Below, piece after piece: positions 1 through 6,665 of a stretch of DNA of 19,185 nt. Numbering within the stretch: position 1 is the stretch's first letter; every line of letters begins with the position of its first letter. Origin of the DNA: Actinomycetota bacterium. Lineage in GTDB: Bacteria; Actinomycetota; Thermoleophilia; Miltoncostaeales; Miltoncostaeaceae. A model generated the notes under the pieces. The model was given only the letters and a program-made list of their open reading frames with translations, did not search any database and had not been told where the DNA came from. The position numbers were made by a program, and so were the translations under genes. The DNA is taken from NCBI GenBank assembly GCA_947475125.1, contig CANJMX010000012.1, positions 1-19,185 of the forward strand, in the 5' to 3' direction.

Positions 1-108
1 GACGAGCTCGGCCGCATGTTCAACGTCACCCGTGAGCGCATCCGACAGGTGGAGCACCAGTCGCTGCAGAAGCTCTCGAGCATGGCCGAGGCAAACCGCC
101 TCTCCTGA
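1..108 (+). CDS. RNA polymerase sigma-70 family factor, C-terminal end (partial)
   Basis: The reading frame is open from the window edge to TGA at 106-108 and gives 35 residues. It contains the classic region 4.2 helix-turn-helix that reads the -35 element (ELGRMFNVTRERIRQVEHQS). VTRERIRQVE is the most conserved stretch of primary and primary-like sigma factors, so the family is clear. The tail after the helix-turn-helix (MAEANRLS) is shorter and less charged than that of RpoD/SigA as I know it, so an RpoD paralogue (group 2 or 3) is as likely as the housekeeping factor. The gene converges on yqgE, leaving only 30 bases between stops. That gap holds CCCCTG twice and a 4-bp stem, which is too weak to call a terminator. 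Confidence 0.85.
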   Translation, partial: DELGRMFNVTRERIRQVEHQSLQKLSSMAEANRLS

Positions 109-138
109 TGATTCCCGCCGCCCCTGAGGGCCCCTGCG

Positions 139-699
139 CTAGTTGAGCAGCGGGTCCTCGGGTGCGGAGGCCATCAGTCGATACGAGGCACCGGCGCGTT
201 CGAGCACCACGCGCCAGAGTCCATCAGGATCCTCGGTGAACACGTCGTCGGCCATCGGTTCGGCGTCGATCCAGGCATCTGCCTCGATCTCCCCCTCCAG
301 TTGCCCTCCGCCCCACCCCGAGTAACCGCCGAACGCGCGGGCCCGCCGCACGCCGTCGGTGCCGTTCTCCTCCGCCGCATCCGGGTCAAGGATGCCGACC
401 GTGTCGAAGGTGATGCCGCCAGCGGTCGCGGTGTCGTCAAAGTCGGCCAGCACGATGACCGTGCCCGGCTGGACAGGCCCCCCGCGGTGAACAGACGAGC
501 CATCGCTGACGACCGCCGACAACGGCTCGGGCAGCGCCTCGCTCGCCCGTACCTCCATTGGCTGATTCAGCACGATGCCGAGGGCACCCTCGTCGGCATG
601 CTCAAGCACGAGCACCACCGCCCGACGGAAGTTCGGGTCATCGTCCAGATGCGACGCGGCGACGAGAAGCCGACCGCGGCGCCAGCGCGGCGCGGTCAC
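139..699 (-). CDS. YqgE/AlgH family protein (UPF0301)
   Basis: The product is 186 residues, the normal length for the YqgE/AlgH family. Family landmarks occur in order. GRLLVAASHLDDDPNFRRAV and ALGIVLNQP lie near the N-terminus. HRGGPVQPGTVIVLA is in the middle. FGGYSGWGGGQLEGEIEADA is near the C-terminus. The fold is known, but the biochemical role is not established; AlgH was named for a link to alginate regulation in Pseudomonas. No signal peptide or membrane segment is visible, so it is probably cytoplasmic. The start is GTG at 699 with only a weak upstream AGG. It lies 16 bases after the stop of the small membrane-protein gene and is probably the last gene of the minus-strand run beginning at 2622. 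Confidence 0.9.
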   Translation of the reverse strand: MTAPRWRRGRLLVAASHLDDDPNFRRAVVLVLEHADEGALGIVLNQPMEVRASEALPEPLSAVVSDGSSVHRGGPVQPGTVIVLADFDDTATAGGITFDTVGILDPDAAEENGTDGVRRARAFGGYSGWGGGQLEGEIEADAWIDAEPMADDVFTEDPDGLWRVVLERAGASYRLMASAPEDPLLN

Positions 700-715
700 G
701 GAAGGCGCCTGGCCG

Positions 716-958
716 TCAGTGCTGCGCTGCGGTACGGCGGCGCGAGCGGAGGGTGTTCCAGATACCGCCGCCGATCACCAGCACCAATGCCACCAGCACG
801 CAGGCCCACCACACCGAGTAGTGACCCCAGAGCTCTTTGCCGGCGTCGTGCACTGCAAATCCGAGGCAGAACCACACGATCCCAATCGTCACAAAGAGGC
901 CTGCGAGCGTGAAAGGCCAGGCCTGCGGGAGGTCGTCGTCGTCCGTCGCGTGTCCCAT
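716..958 (-). CDS. small two-helix membrane protein
   Basis: The product is 80 residues with an acidic start (MGHATDDDD), a hydrophobic helix at about residues 14-33, a short polar loop, a second helix at about 46-66, and a basic tail (LRSRRRTAAQH). That pattern fits a small inner-membrane protein with both ends in the cytoplasm. The ATG at 958 is chosen because GGAGG at 963-967 sits 4 bases upstream. The frame could open at 1003, but that start has no ribosome-binding site and adds an unconvincing leader. It lies between the NrtR-like gene and yqgE, 16 bases from the latter, so it is probably co-transcribed with both. I do not recognise a named family. The ribosome-binding site and membrane topology make it a credible real gene. 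Confidence 0.72.
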   Translation of the reverse strand: MGHATDDDDLPQAWPFTLAGLFVTIGIVWFCLGFAVHDAGKELWGHYSVWWACVLVALVLVIGGGIWNTLRSRRRTAAQH

Positions 959-1048
959 GGATCCTCCGTGCAACTGATTGCCGAACGCCGCTGAGGCTAC
1001 CACGGGGCTCGGTGCGCTTGGGCACCCGGGTGAGGGCGGATGGTCCCA

Positions 1049-1711
1049 TCAGGAGGGCGGATCGTCACCGGACGAGATCTGTCGCGCCGCGCGCCGCTCG
1101 CGGGCATCAACCGCAAAGTGCCCTCCGGCGGAGCGGTAGAGACGCGCGGGACGCCCGCGCCCCTCGGCGCGCACTTCCCCCGACTCATCAACCACCCCCG
1201 CACCGAGTACGTCACGACGGAAGTTGCGCGAGTCCAGGTCCCGGCCGAGCAGGGCCTCGTACACCGCCTGCATCTCCCCCAAGGTGAACATTTCGGGGAG
1301 CAGGTTGACCGCAACGGGCGCGTAGGCGGTCTTTGCGCGAAGGCGGGCGAGGCCATAGGCCACCACGGCGTCCTGACCGTCGACGAGCACCGGCAGGTCA
1401 TCGTGAGCGAACCACCGCACCTCTACGGAATCAGGGCCGGGCGCGAGGGGGTGGCGGCCTGCGTCGATCAGCGCGAGATACGCCACGCTCATCGCGTCGG
1501 GGAGGCGATCGAATGTGAACAACTGCTCCATGGAGATACCGCGGAGGCCCGCGACATCGCGTGCCGCGCTTGCGGCCGTCTGGTCGAGCAGCTCCCCCGA
1601 TCCGGCATCTGCCGCAGGGAGAAGCCAGGCGCCCCCGGGGCCACGCGCGAGCAGCACCTGCAATACCCCGGCCCGGACCGTGAACACCGCAACCTCAACC
1701 CGAACCCTCAT
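1049..1711 (-). CDS. NrtR-like Nudix-domain transcriptional regulator
   Basis: The product is 220 residues. Residues 1 to about 120 form a Nudix-type domain. Residues 128 to about 195 match the winged helix of the NrtR family (TAYAPVAVNLLPEMFTLGEM, then LGRDLDSRNFRRDVLG, then GRPARLYR). NrtR proteins use the Nudix domain to sense ADP-ribose-type ligands and the winged helix to bind DNA, often at NAD-metabolism genes. The Nudix box (about residues 38-58, containing AARDVAG) lacks the catalytic glutamates of REUXEE. It should therefore bind a ligand rather than hydrolyse it, as is usual for regulators of this type. The ATG at 1711 overlaps the stop of the upstream hydrolase gene (ATGA at 1708-1711), implying translational coupling. 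No NAD gene is nearby, so the ligand and targets are unknown. Confidence 0.82.
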   Translation of the reverse strand: MRVRVEVAVFTVRAGVLQVLLARGPGGAWLLPAADAGSGELLDQTAASAARDVAGLRGISMEQLFTFDRLPDAMSVAYLALIDAGRHPLAPGPDSVEVRWFAHDDLPVLVDGQDAVVAYGLARLRAKTAYAPVAVNLLPEMFTLGEMQAVYEALLGRDLDSRNFRRDVLGAGVVDESGEVRAEGRGRPARLYRSAGGHFAVDARERRAARQISSGDDPPS

Positions 1712-2622
1712 GCGGCGCCGGCCTCCCGCTTCACCATCGCCACGAGCCCCGCCACGTTGTTGTCGAGCCAGTTGACCGCCGTCCAGCGAACGATGCTTTC
1801 AGGGGTGCGCAGGGCACCGGCGGACGGCCATGCCTGCTCCACCGCGCGCCACAGGGCCCGCTCATCGCCGGGCGCCGCCACCCACGACGCGCGCGCGGCC
1901 TCTCCGATGGCCGATTGCGCCTGGCGAGCCTCATCAAAGGCCGCACCGACGTCCGCGACCGGGCCAGAGTGACTCACGTAGACGCGCTCAGGTACGAGGG
2001 CCTCCAAAACGTCCAGCGAGCCGAGCGCGGCGTCCAGGTCGTATTCCGGTGGCGGAATGGACGGATACAGATCGCCGCCGCCCAACTGCAGGCCGATGGC
2101 ATCACCGGCGAAGAGAATGCCGTCACGTTCGTCCAGAAGCGCCATGTGATGGCGCGCATGCCCCGGGGCCCACACCGCACGAAGCGACCGGTCCGGACCG
2201 ATCGGGATGACATGGCCATCCTCGGCCACCACGATTCGGTCGGCATCCACCGCCGCGAGCCCGCCGACCACAGGCGCAAGCCGCCCGAATACGTCTGCGG
2301 TCGCCTGCACAAGGCGATCCGGCTCCACGAGATGCCGGGCGCCGCGCGGGTGCACGACCACCGTTGCGCGGGGAAATGCCGCGCTGAGATCGCCTACGGC
2401 ACCGCAGTGGTCAAGATGGATGTGGGTGAGAACCAGCCACGCGAGGTCGTCGGGCCCGAGCCCGGCGTCCGCCAGTTCGCGGCGCACGACGTCCACGGTC
2501 GTCTGGGCCCCGCAGTCGATCAATGCAGGAGATTCCCCAAGCACGAGTTGCACGCTGGTCATGCCCGGGACACCGGCCAGCAGCGTGTCGATCTGGAGGA
2601 TGTCCCCGGGGTGTGCGTCCAT
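1708..2622 (-). CDS. metallo-beta-lactamase-fold (glyoxalase II-like) hydrolase
   Basis: The product is 304 residues. The metal-binding signature THIHLDHCGAVG is at residues 66-77 (ligands H67, H69, D71, H72). Further ligands are H155 in APGHARHH, D174 in FAGDAIGL, and H218 in VSHSG. The full di-metal site is therefore present and the enzyme should be an active hydrolase. The overall layout resembles glyoxalase II-like and lactonase-like members, but the substrate cannot be read from sequence. The C-terminal part (about residues 230-304) is helical and resembles the tail seen in many of these single-domain hydrolases. The ATG at 2622 is chosen because the open frame further upstream runs antisense through rpiA. 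The stop overlaps the start of the NrtR-like gene. It is divergent from rpiA across only 28 bases. Confidence 0.85.
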   Translation of the reverse strand: MDAHPGDILQIDTLLAGVPGMTSVQLVLGESPALIDCGAQTTVDVVRRELADAGLGPDDLAWLVLTHIHLDHCGAVGDLSAAFPRATVVVHPRGARHLVEPDRLVQATADVFGRLAPVVGGLAAVDADRIVVAEDGHVIPIGPDRSLRAVWAPGHARHHMALLDERDGILFAGDAIGLQLGGGDLYPSIPPPEYDLDAALGSLDVLEALVPERVYVSHSGPVADVGAAFDEARQAQSAIGEAARASWVAAPGDERALWRAVEQAWPSAGALRTPESIVRWTAVNWLDNNVAGLVAMVKREAGAA

Positions 2623-2636
2623 CGCCGCGAGTCTCG

Positions 2637-2653
2637 CATACCCTTGCGGTATG
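2637..2653. promoter_or_regulatory. inverted repeat CATACC-N5-GGTATG in the divergent promoter
   Basis: Six-base perfect arms at 2637-2642 and 2648-2653 flank a 5-base centre. The right arm includes the rpiA ATG (2651-2653) and the left arm overlaps a possible -10 element. The whole site lies in the only space available for promoters of two divergent operons. It is a plausible operator, perhaps for the co-located NrtR-like protein, but no binding consensus was available to test. Confidence 0.35.
2639..2644 (+). promoter_or_regulatory. possible -10 element (TACCCT) for leaderless rpiA transcript
   Basis: TACCCT fits the TANNNT form of actinobacterial -10 elements and ends 6 bases before the rpiA ATG. 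Transcription would then start at or next to the A of the start codon. No Shine-Dalgarno sequence precedes this ATG, which agrees with a leaderless mRNA. No convincing -35 is visible. Confidence 0.35.
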
Positions 2654-3310
2654 GCGAATGATCGACAGACGGCGTGGGCCGCAGCGGGTGCCGCCTGCGC
2701 GTCCTTGGTGACCAATGGAATGCGAGTCGGTCTCGGTACCGGACGGGCAGCCGCAGCGGGGATCCATGCCCTCGGTGAGCGGGTCCGGACTGAAGGCCTT
2801 CTGATCGTGGGAGTGCCCACATCGCCCCGCAGCGAGGAGGCGGCTCGAGCGGCCGGAATCGTGATCGGGCTCCCCGGCGATCCGCTCGACCTCGCATTTG
2901 ACGGCGCTGACGCCATTGACCCCAGCGGTCTCTGCGTCAAGGGCGCGGGAGGCGCGATGGTGCGTGAACGCGTCGTCGCCGAGTCGGCTGCCCGATTCAT
3001 CGTGCTTGTCGATCCCCCAAAGATCGTCGTGTCCCTGGACGAGTGGGGTCTGCTGCCCATCGCGGTTGTGCCATTCGCCGCAACACGCGTGGTGGCACAA
3101 CTCGCCCATCTGGCGCCCGTCACCCGCGACACCCGGAGCGACGACGGCATGGTGCTGGTTGACCTGACCGTGCCCCCGGGTGCGGACTGGCAGCTGGTGG
3201 CCGATCGGGTGCGCGCCCTCCCTGGGGTTCTCGATCACGGCCTGTTCCAACTGATGCTGGATGACGTGCTCATCGGGCATGGCGACGGATCGGTGACGAC
3301 CGCCGCGTGA
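2651..3310 (+). CDS. rpiA: ribose-5-phosphate isomerase A
   Basis: The 219-residue protein interconverts ribose 5-phosphate and ribulose 5-phosphate in the pentose phosphate pathway. Family motifs are in order: phosphate loop GLGTGR (27-32), PTS (57-59), the active-site loop FDGADAID (83-90) with D84 and D87, K98 in VKGAGG, and a catalytic-type glutamate E106 in VRERV. HGLF lies near the C-terminus. The usual DGADE reads DGADA, but the aspartates, lysine and glutamate credited with catalysis remain. The frame is open upstream, but that part is antisense to the hydrolase gene. The ATG at 2651 begins MANDRQTAWAAAG, the expected RpiA N-terminus. The stop overlaps the GTG of murT (GTGA at 3307-3310). 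Confidence 0.93.
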   Translation: MANDRQTAWAAAGAACASLVTNGMRVGLGTGRAAAAGIHALGERVRTEGLLIVGVPTSPRSEEAARAAGIVIGLPGDPLDLAFDGADAIDPSGLCVKGAGGAMVRERVVAESAARFIVLVDPPKIVVSLDEWGLLPIAVVPFAATRVVAQLAHLAPVTRDTRSDDGMVLVDLTVPPGADWQLVADRVRALPGVLDHGLFQLMLDDVLIGHGDGSVTTAA

Positions 3311-4686
3311 GCATCGTGGCCTCCGGATCTGCCGCCATCGCCCGGGCCGCTGGGCGGGCATCGCGGGCAATGGGCCGTGGTGGTGGGACTTCGGTGCCTG
3401 GAGTGGTGCTGCTGCGCATCAACCCCCGCGCCGTGGATACGCTCGCCGCCGGACTGGGTGGCGGCAGCATCCTCGTGTCGGCCACCAATGGGAAGACGAC
3501 CACCACCCGCATGCTCGGCGGTGCCCTTCGGGCCGATGGCGCAGAGGTCATCACCAACGCTGCCGGAGCCAACCTTCTCTCAGGCGTGGCCGCTGCCCTC
3601 GTGGGGGCACGCCCGGCCAGGCCGGATGCGGCCTTCGGGTTGTTTGAGTGCGACGAGGCGGCGCTGCCGGCGGTGATGGCGCGGGTGCGTCCGCGGGCAA
3701 TCGTGCTGATGAACCTCTTCCGTGATCAGCTTGACCGGCATGGGGAACTTGAGGCGATCGCGGATCGCTGGCAGGCAATGCTGCAGGCATCTGGCCCTCT
3801 TCCCCGCCTGGTCCTCGCCGCCGATGACCCGGCGATCGCTGCGCTGGGCGAGGGGCGGGAGTGCGTGTGGTTCGGACTGGATGACCCGGCAGTGGCCATG
3901 CAGGCCCTTCCCCACGCCGCCGACTCCACGCGATGTCGGGCCTGCAGTGCCCCGCTCACCTACGACCACGTGTGGTTCGGGCATCTGGGTGCATGGCGCT
4001 GCCCGGCGTGCGGACGCACACGCCCGCATCTTGACGTGGCCGTCATCGACGCCGGGCTGCGGGGCGCCAAGGGGTCGGATCCACGCATGCGCACACCCGA
4101 TGGGGAGGTGACGCTGCATCTCACGGTTCCCGGCCTGCACAACGTCCTGAACGCCGCCGCAGCGCTCGCCGGTGCACTGGCCATGGGCATACGCGCAGAT
4201 GTCGCCGCTGCCGCCATCTCTCAGGTTCCCGCCGCATTCGGCCGTGCTGAACACCTTGTGGTTGATGGCACTGATCTCGTGCTGCTCCTTGCCAAAAACC
4301 CTGCGGGGGCCAATGAGAACGTGCGCACACTGCTTCTTGATCCCGGCGAGCACCACCTTCTGGTCGCGCTGAATGACCGCATCGCCGACGGGCGGGATGT
4401 GTCGTGGATCTGGGACGTGGACTGGGAGCCGCTCCTGCCCCGCGTGAGCAGTGTCACCGTCACAGGGGAGCGGGCGTACGACCTTGCGCTGCGCTTTCGC
4501 TACGGCGGGCTCGACCCTGACCACCTGCATGTGATTCCCGACCATCGCGCTGCGCTTGCATCTGCGATCGCCACGGTCCCGCCGGGTGGCTGCCTGGAAG
4601 TGCTCCCCACGTACACGGCAATGCACGACATCAGGGCGGATCTGGTCGCGAGGGGCGCGGTTGGGGAGTTCTGGGATGAGGGCTGA
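3307..4686 (+). CDS. murT: lipid II isoglutaminyl synthase, Mur ligase-like subunit MurT
   Basis: The 459-residue protein works with GatD to amidate the alpha-carboxyl of D-Glu in lipid II, giving D-isoglutamine in peptidoglycan. The Mur-ligase ATP loop is SATNGKTTTTRML (58-70). A MurT-type four-cysteine zinc ribbon (C210, C213, C232, C235) is inserted in the central domain around YDHVWFGHLGAWRCPACG. LHNVLNAAAALAG (278-290) is a Mur-ligase motif. The C-terminal MurT domain shows AKNPAGANE (329-337) and NDRIADGRDVSWIWDVDWE (356-374), the conserved region carrying the catalytic aspartate. Length is normal for MurT. The GTG start at 3307 overlaps the rpiA stop. Its 3' end overlaps the following methyltransferase gene by 11 bases, so gatD is not directly next to it. 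Confidence 0.95.
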   Translation: MSIVASGSAAIARAAGRASRAMGRGGGTSVPGVVLLRINPRAVDTLAAGLGGGSILVSATNGKTTTTRMLGGALRADGAEVITNAAGANLLSGVAAALVGARPARPDAAFGLFECDEAALPAVMARVRPRAIVLMNLFRDQLDRHGELEAIADRWQAMLQASGPLPRLVLAADDPAIAALGEGRECVWFGLDDPAVAMQALPHAADSTRCRACSAPLTYDHVWFGHLGAWRCPACGRTRPHLDVAVIDAGLRGAKGSDPRMRTPDGEVTLHLTVPGLHNVLNAAAALAGALAMGIRADVAAAAISQVPAAFGRAEHLVVDGTDLVLLLAKNPAGANENVRTLLLDPGEHHLLVALNDRIADGRDVSWIWDVDWEPLLPRVSSVTVTGERAYDLALRFRYGGLDPDHLHVIPDHRAALASAIATVPPGGCLEVLPTYTAMHDIRADLVARGAVGEFWDEG

Positions 4687-5461
4687 CGTGGCTGACATCA
4701 GTCCGGCACGTGGCTTCATTGCGGAGCACGCGCACTACATGGACGACGCGGGCTTCTGGGAGGCGCATGCCGCTCGCCTGGGTGGGCCTGTCATCGACCT
4801 GGGCGCTGCGGCAGGGAGAACCGCCATTCCCATCGCGCTGCTCGGCATTGATGTGGTTGCCGTGGACAGCGACCCCGAGATGCTCGAGGTCATCCGGGAG
4901 CGGGCCGAGGGGACTCCGGCCGCGTCACGGGTCACGCTCGTGGAGGCACCGATGCAGGACGCGGCACTGCCGGGAGACGCTGCCCTGGTCATCGTGCCCA
5001 TGAACACTCTTCAGGTACTGCTCGGCCCTGACGACCGTGCGCGGTGCTTCGCACACGTGGCCGAAAGCCTGCGCCCCGGCGGCGAGTTCATCTTCGACCT
5101 CGCAGTCCCCGATCTGGATGCGATCGAATGGGCGCTCGGCGACACCATTCCCACTGACCGCTCCCGGGATCCGGCCTCGGGAGATGTGCTCGTGCACACC
5201 GCAGTCTTCGACTCCCTTGACCGCAGCACCCACACCCTCGACTTCAGGGTGATCGTGGAGCGTGCCGGTGCGGCTGGCAGCGCCCAGCGTGTGGAGCGGC
5301 GCCATCTGGTGCACCTCTACACCTCTGACGAGGTGCAGACGCTGGTGCGGTCGGCCGGGCTGACAGTGCTCGCCGTGCACTCCGGGTTCCGGGGCGAGCC
5401 GTTTGCCGATTCGTCCGAGCGTCAGGTGTGGCGCTGCGCAAACCCGGGGTCGATGGTATGA
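4676..5461 (+). CDS. class I SAM-dependent methyltransferase between murT and gatD
   Basis: The 261-residue protein has a Rossmann-type methyltransferase core. Motif I is VIDLGAAAGRT (39-49) and the acidic end of strand 2 is VAVDSDPEML (61-70). A motif IV region is VIVPMNTLQVL, and a post-motif reads SLRPGGEFIFDLAVPD. The C-terminal half (YTSDEVQTLVRSAGL) is typical of small-molecule methyltransferases. The ATG at 4676 is chosen because GGGGAG at 4663-4668 lies 7 bases upstream; an alternative GTG is at 4688. It overlaps murT by 11 bases and gatD by 4 (ATGA at 5458-5461), so it should be translated in step with both. Its substrate is unknown. The position suggests, but does not prove, a link to cell-wall precursors. 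Confidence 0.85.
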   Translation: MRADVADISPARGFIAEHAHYMDDAGFWEAHAARLGGPVIDLGAAAGRTAIPIALLGIDVVAVDSDPEMLEVIRERAEGTPAASRVTLVEAPMQDAALPGDAALVIVPMNTLQVLLGPDDRARCFAHVAESLRPGGEFIFDLAVPDLDAIEWALGDTIPTDRSRDPASGDVLVHTAVFDSLDRSTHTLDFRVIVERAGAAGSAQRVERRHLVHLYTSDEVQTLVRSAGLTVLAVHSGFRGEPFADSSERQVWRCANPGSMV

Positions 5462-6231
5462 GCGCTGACGTGCGGCTGTGCCATCTCTACCCCGACGAGA
5501 TGAACATCTACGCCGACCGCGGCAACATCGCGGTGTTCCAACGCCGGCTCGAGTGGCGCGGACTCCGGCTGGACGTCCGGGGGGTTGGACCCGGCGAGGC
5601 GATTGCCCCATCCGCCTACGACCTGATCTACCTGGGCGGTGGTCAGGACCGCGACCAGGCCCTGGTGGCCCAGGATCTCGCCGGTCGCAAGGGCGACGCC
5701 ATCATCTCCGCCGTCGAGGACGGCGTGGCGCTGCTTGCGGTGTGTGGCGGATACCAGTTAGCCGGGCACGGGTACACCGGTGTGGACGGATCACGCATGC
5801 CTGGTATCGGGCTGTTCGATGCCGACACCATCGCGGGGGAGACGCGCCTGATCGGCGACGTGCTGATCAACGCCACCCTTGACGGGCAGACACGCGAGGT
5901 TGCCGGATTTGAGAATCATGCGGGGCGCACAGAGCTCGGGGCCGGCGCCACGCCCCTCGGAGCCGTACTCGCCGGCCACGGGAACACCGGGGTGAGCGGC
6001 CACGAGGGGTGCACGCGCCTGCGAGCGATCGGCACGTACCTGCACGGCCCACTGCTGCCACGCAACCCGTGGTTGGCCGACCAGATCCTCGGCTGGGCCC
6101 TCGAACACCGCACGGGCTCCGCTTCCGCGCTACGGCCCCTCGACGACACCATGGAGATGGCTGCGCACGCGGTGGCTGTGGGGCGCGCTCACGGCGATCG
6201 CCGTGAGCGCCTGATGGGCCGCCGGGGCTAG
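5458..6231 (+). CDS. gatD: lipid II isoglutaminyl synthase, glutamine amidotransferase subunit GatD
   Basis: The 257-residue GATase of the CobB/CobQ type releases ammonia from glutamine for MurT. The nucleophile loop is AVCGGYQLAGHG with C96, and the catalytic His is H196 in GTYLHGPLLPRNPWLAD. The N-terminus (VRLCHLYPDEMNIYADRGN) and YLGGGQDRDQ are characteristic of GatD rather than of cobyric acid synthase. The ATG at 5458 overlaps the methyltransferase stop, which decides the start. The last codons are crossed by a 26-bp palindrome (6185-6210). Its TAG stop shares the palindromic CTAG with the TAG stop of dut on the other strand. Confidence 0.95.
   Translation: MSADVRLCHLYPDEMNIYADRGNIAVFQRRLEWRGLRLDVRGVGPGEAIAPSAYDLIYLGGGQDRDQALVAQDLAGRKGDAIISAVEDGVALLAVCGGYQLAGHGYTGVDGSRMPGIGLFDADTIAGETRLIGDVLINATLDGQTREVAGFENHAGRTELGAGATPLGAVLAGHGNTGVSGHEGCTRLRAIGTYLHGPLLPRNPWLADQILGWALEHRTGSASALRPLDDTMEMAAHAVAVGRAHGDRRERLMGRRG
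6185..6210. terminator. 26-bp perfect palindrome at the gatD 3' end, possible bidirectional terminator
   Basis: The left half is GCGCTCACGGCGA (6185-6197) and the right half is its exact reverse complement (6198-6210). Folded as RNA it gives about 11 pairs closing a GATC loop, on either strand. It lies inside the gatD coding sequence, 18 bases before the stop, just before the convergent dut end at 6228. No T-run follows on the plus strand, so it would be an atypical terminator. A protein-binding site is the alternative. Confidence 0.45.
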
Positions 6232-6665
6232 CGCCCGCTCGAGCCGAATCCGCCTGTGCCACGCCCGTCTGACTCGGGCAACACGTCGCACTCCATTGCC
6301 TGGCCGAGGGCGACGGGCACAACCACCAACTGGGCGATGCGGTCGCCCGCGGCGATCGCCACTGGCGAATCACCGAGGTTGATGAGGATCACCTGGAGTT
6401 CGCCGCGGTACCCGCAGTCGATGAGGCCGGGGGCATTCGCGACGGTCAGCCCCATGCGCAGCGCATTCCCCGACCGGGGCACCACGAGGCCGGCCATGCC
6501 GTCCGGGATCGCCACCGCCCATCCAGTGGGCACCGCAGCCCGCATCCCCGGCCCAAGGGCAACGTCCGTGCAGGCCGCCAGATCGAGCCCCGCATCCCCG
6601 GGATGCGCCCGATGCGGCAACACCGCATCGGGATGCATCCTGAGAAATGGGATGTCAGGCGTCAA
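6228..6665 (-). CDS. dut: deoxyuridine 5'-triphosphate nucleotidohydrolase (dUTPase)
   Basis: The enzyme converts dUTP to dUMP and pyrophosphate, keeping uracil out of DNA and supplying dTMP synthesis. All five trimeric dUTPase motifs are present: GDAGLDLAA, VPRSGNALRMG, GLIDCGYRGE with the catalytic-type Asp, GDRIAQLVV, and RGTGGFGSSG at the C-terminus. Motif 2 has N where L is common (PRSGLA). The start is uncertain. TTG at 6665 gives 145 residues with the expected first strand (TPDIPFLRMHPDAVLP). TTG at 6695 adds ten residues deeper into dapL. ATG at 6638 would cut away the first strand. The chosen start overlaps the dapL stop by 11 bases, so coupled translation is likely. Confidence 0.92.
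   Translation of the reverse strand: MTPDIPFLRMHPDAVLPHRAHPGDAGLDLAACTDVALGPGMRAAVPTGWAVAIPDGMAGLVVPRSGNALRMGLTVANAPGLIDCGYRGELQVILINLGDSPVAIAAGDRIAQLVVVPVALGQAMECDVLPESDGRGTGGFGSSGR

Noticed and set aside
109..138. Possible terminator between the convergent sigma-factor gene and yqgE
   Set aside because: Only a 4-bp GCCC/GGGC stem is visible, and no T-run on either strand.
1032..1062. Ten-base direct repeat GAGGGCGGAT at 1032-1041 and 1053-1062
   Set aside because: It is short, near-chance in GC-rich DNA, and one copy is simply the 3' coding end of the NrtR-like gene.
1040..1972. Plus-strand open frame of 310 codons opposite the NrtR-like and hydrolase genes
   Set aside because: It has no recognisable motif, the composition of an antisense shadow, and spans the junction of two real genes.
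2623..3150. N-terminal extension of the metallo-hydrolase frame to 480 residues
   Set aside because: It is antisense to rpiA and is low-complexity Arg/Ser/Thr/Pro-rich sequence. The conserved fold starts just after ATG 2622.
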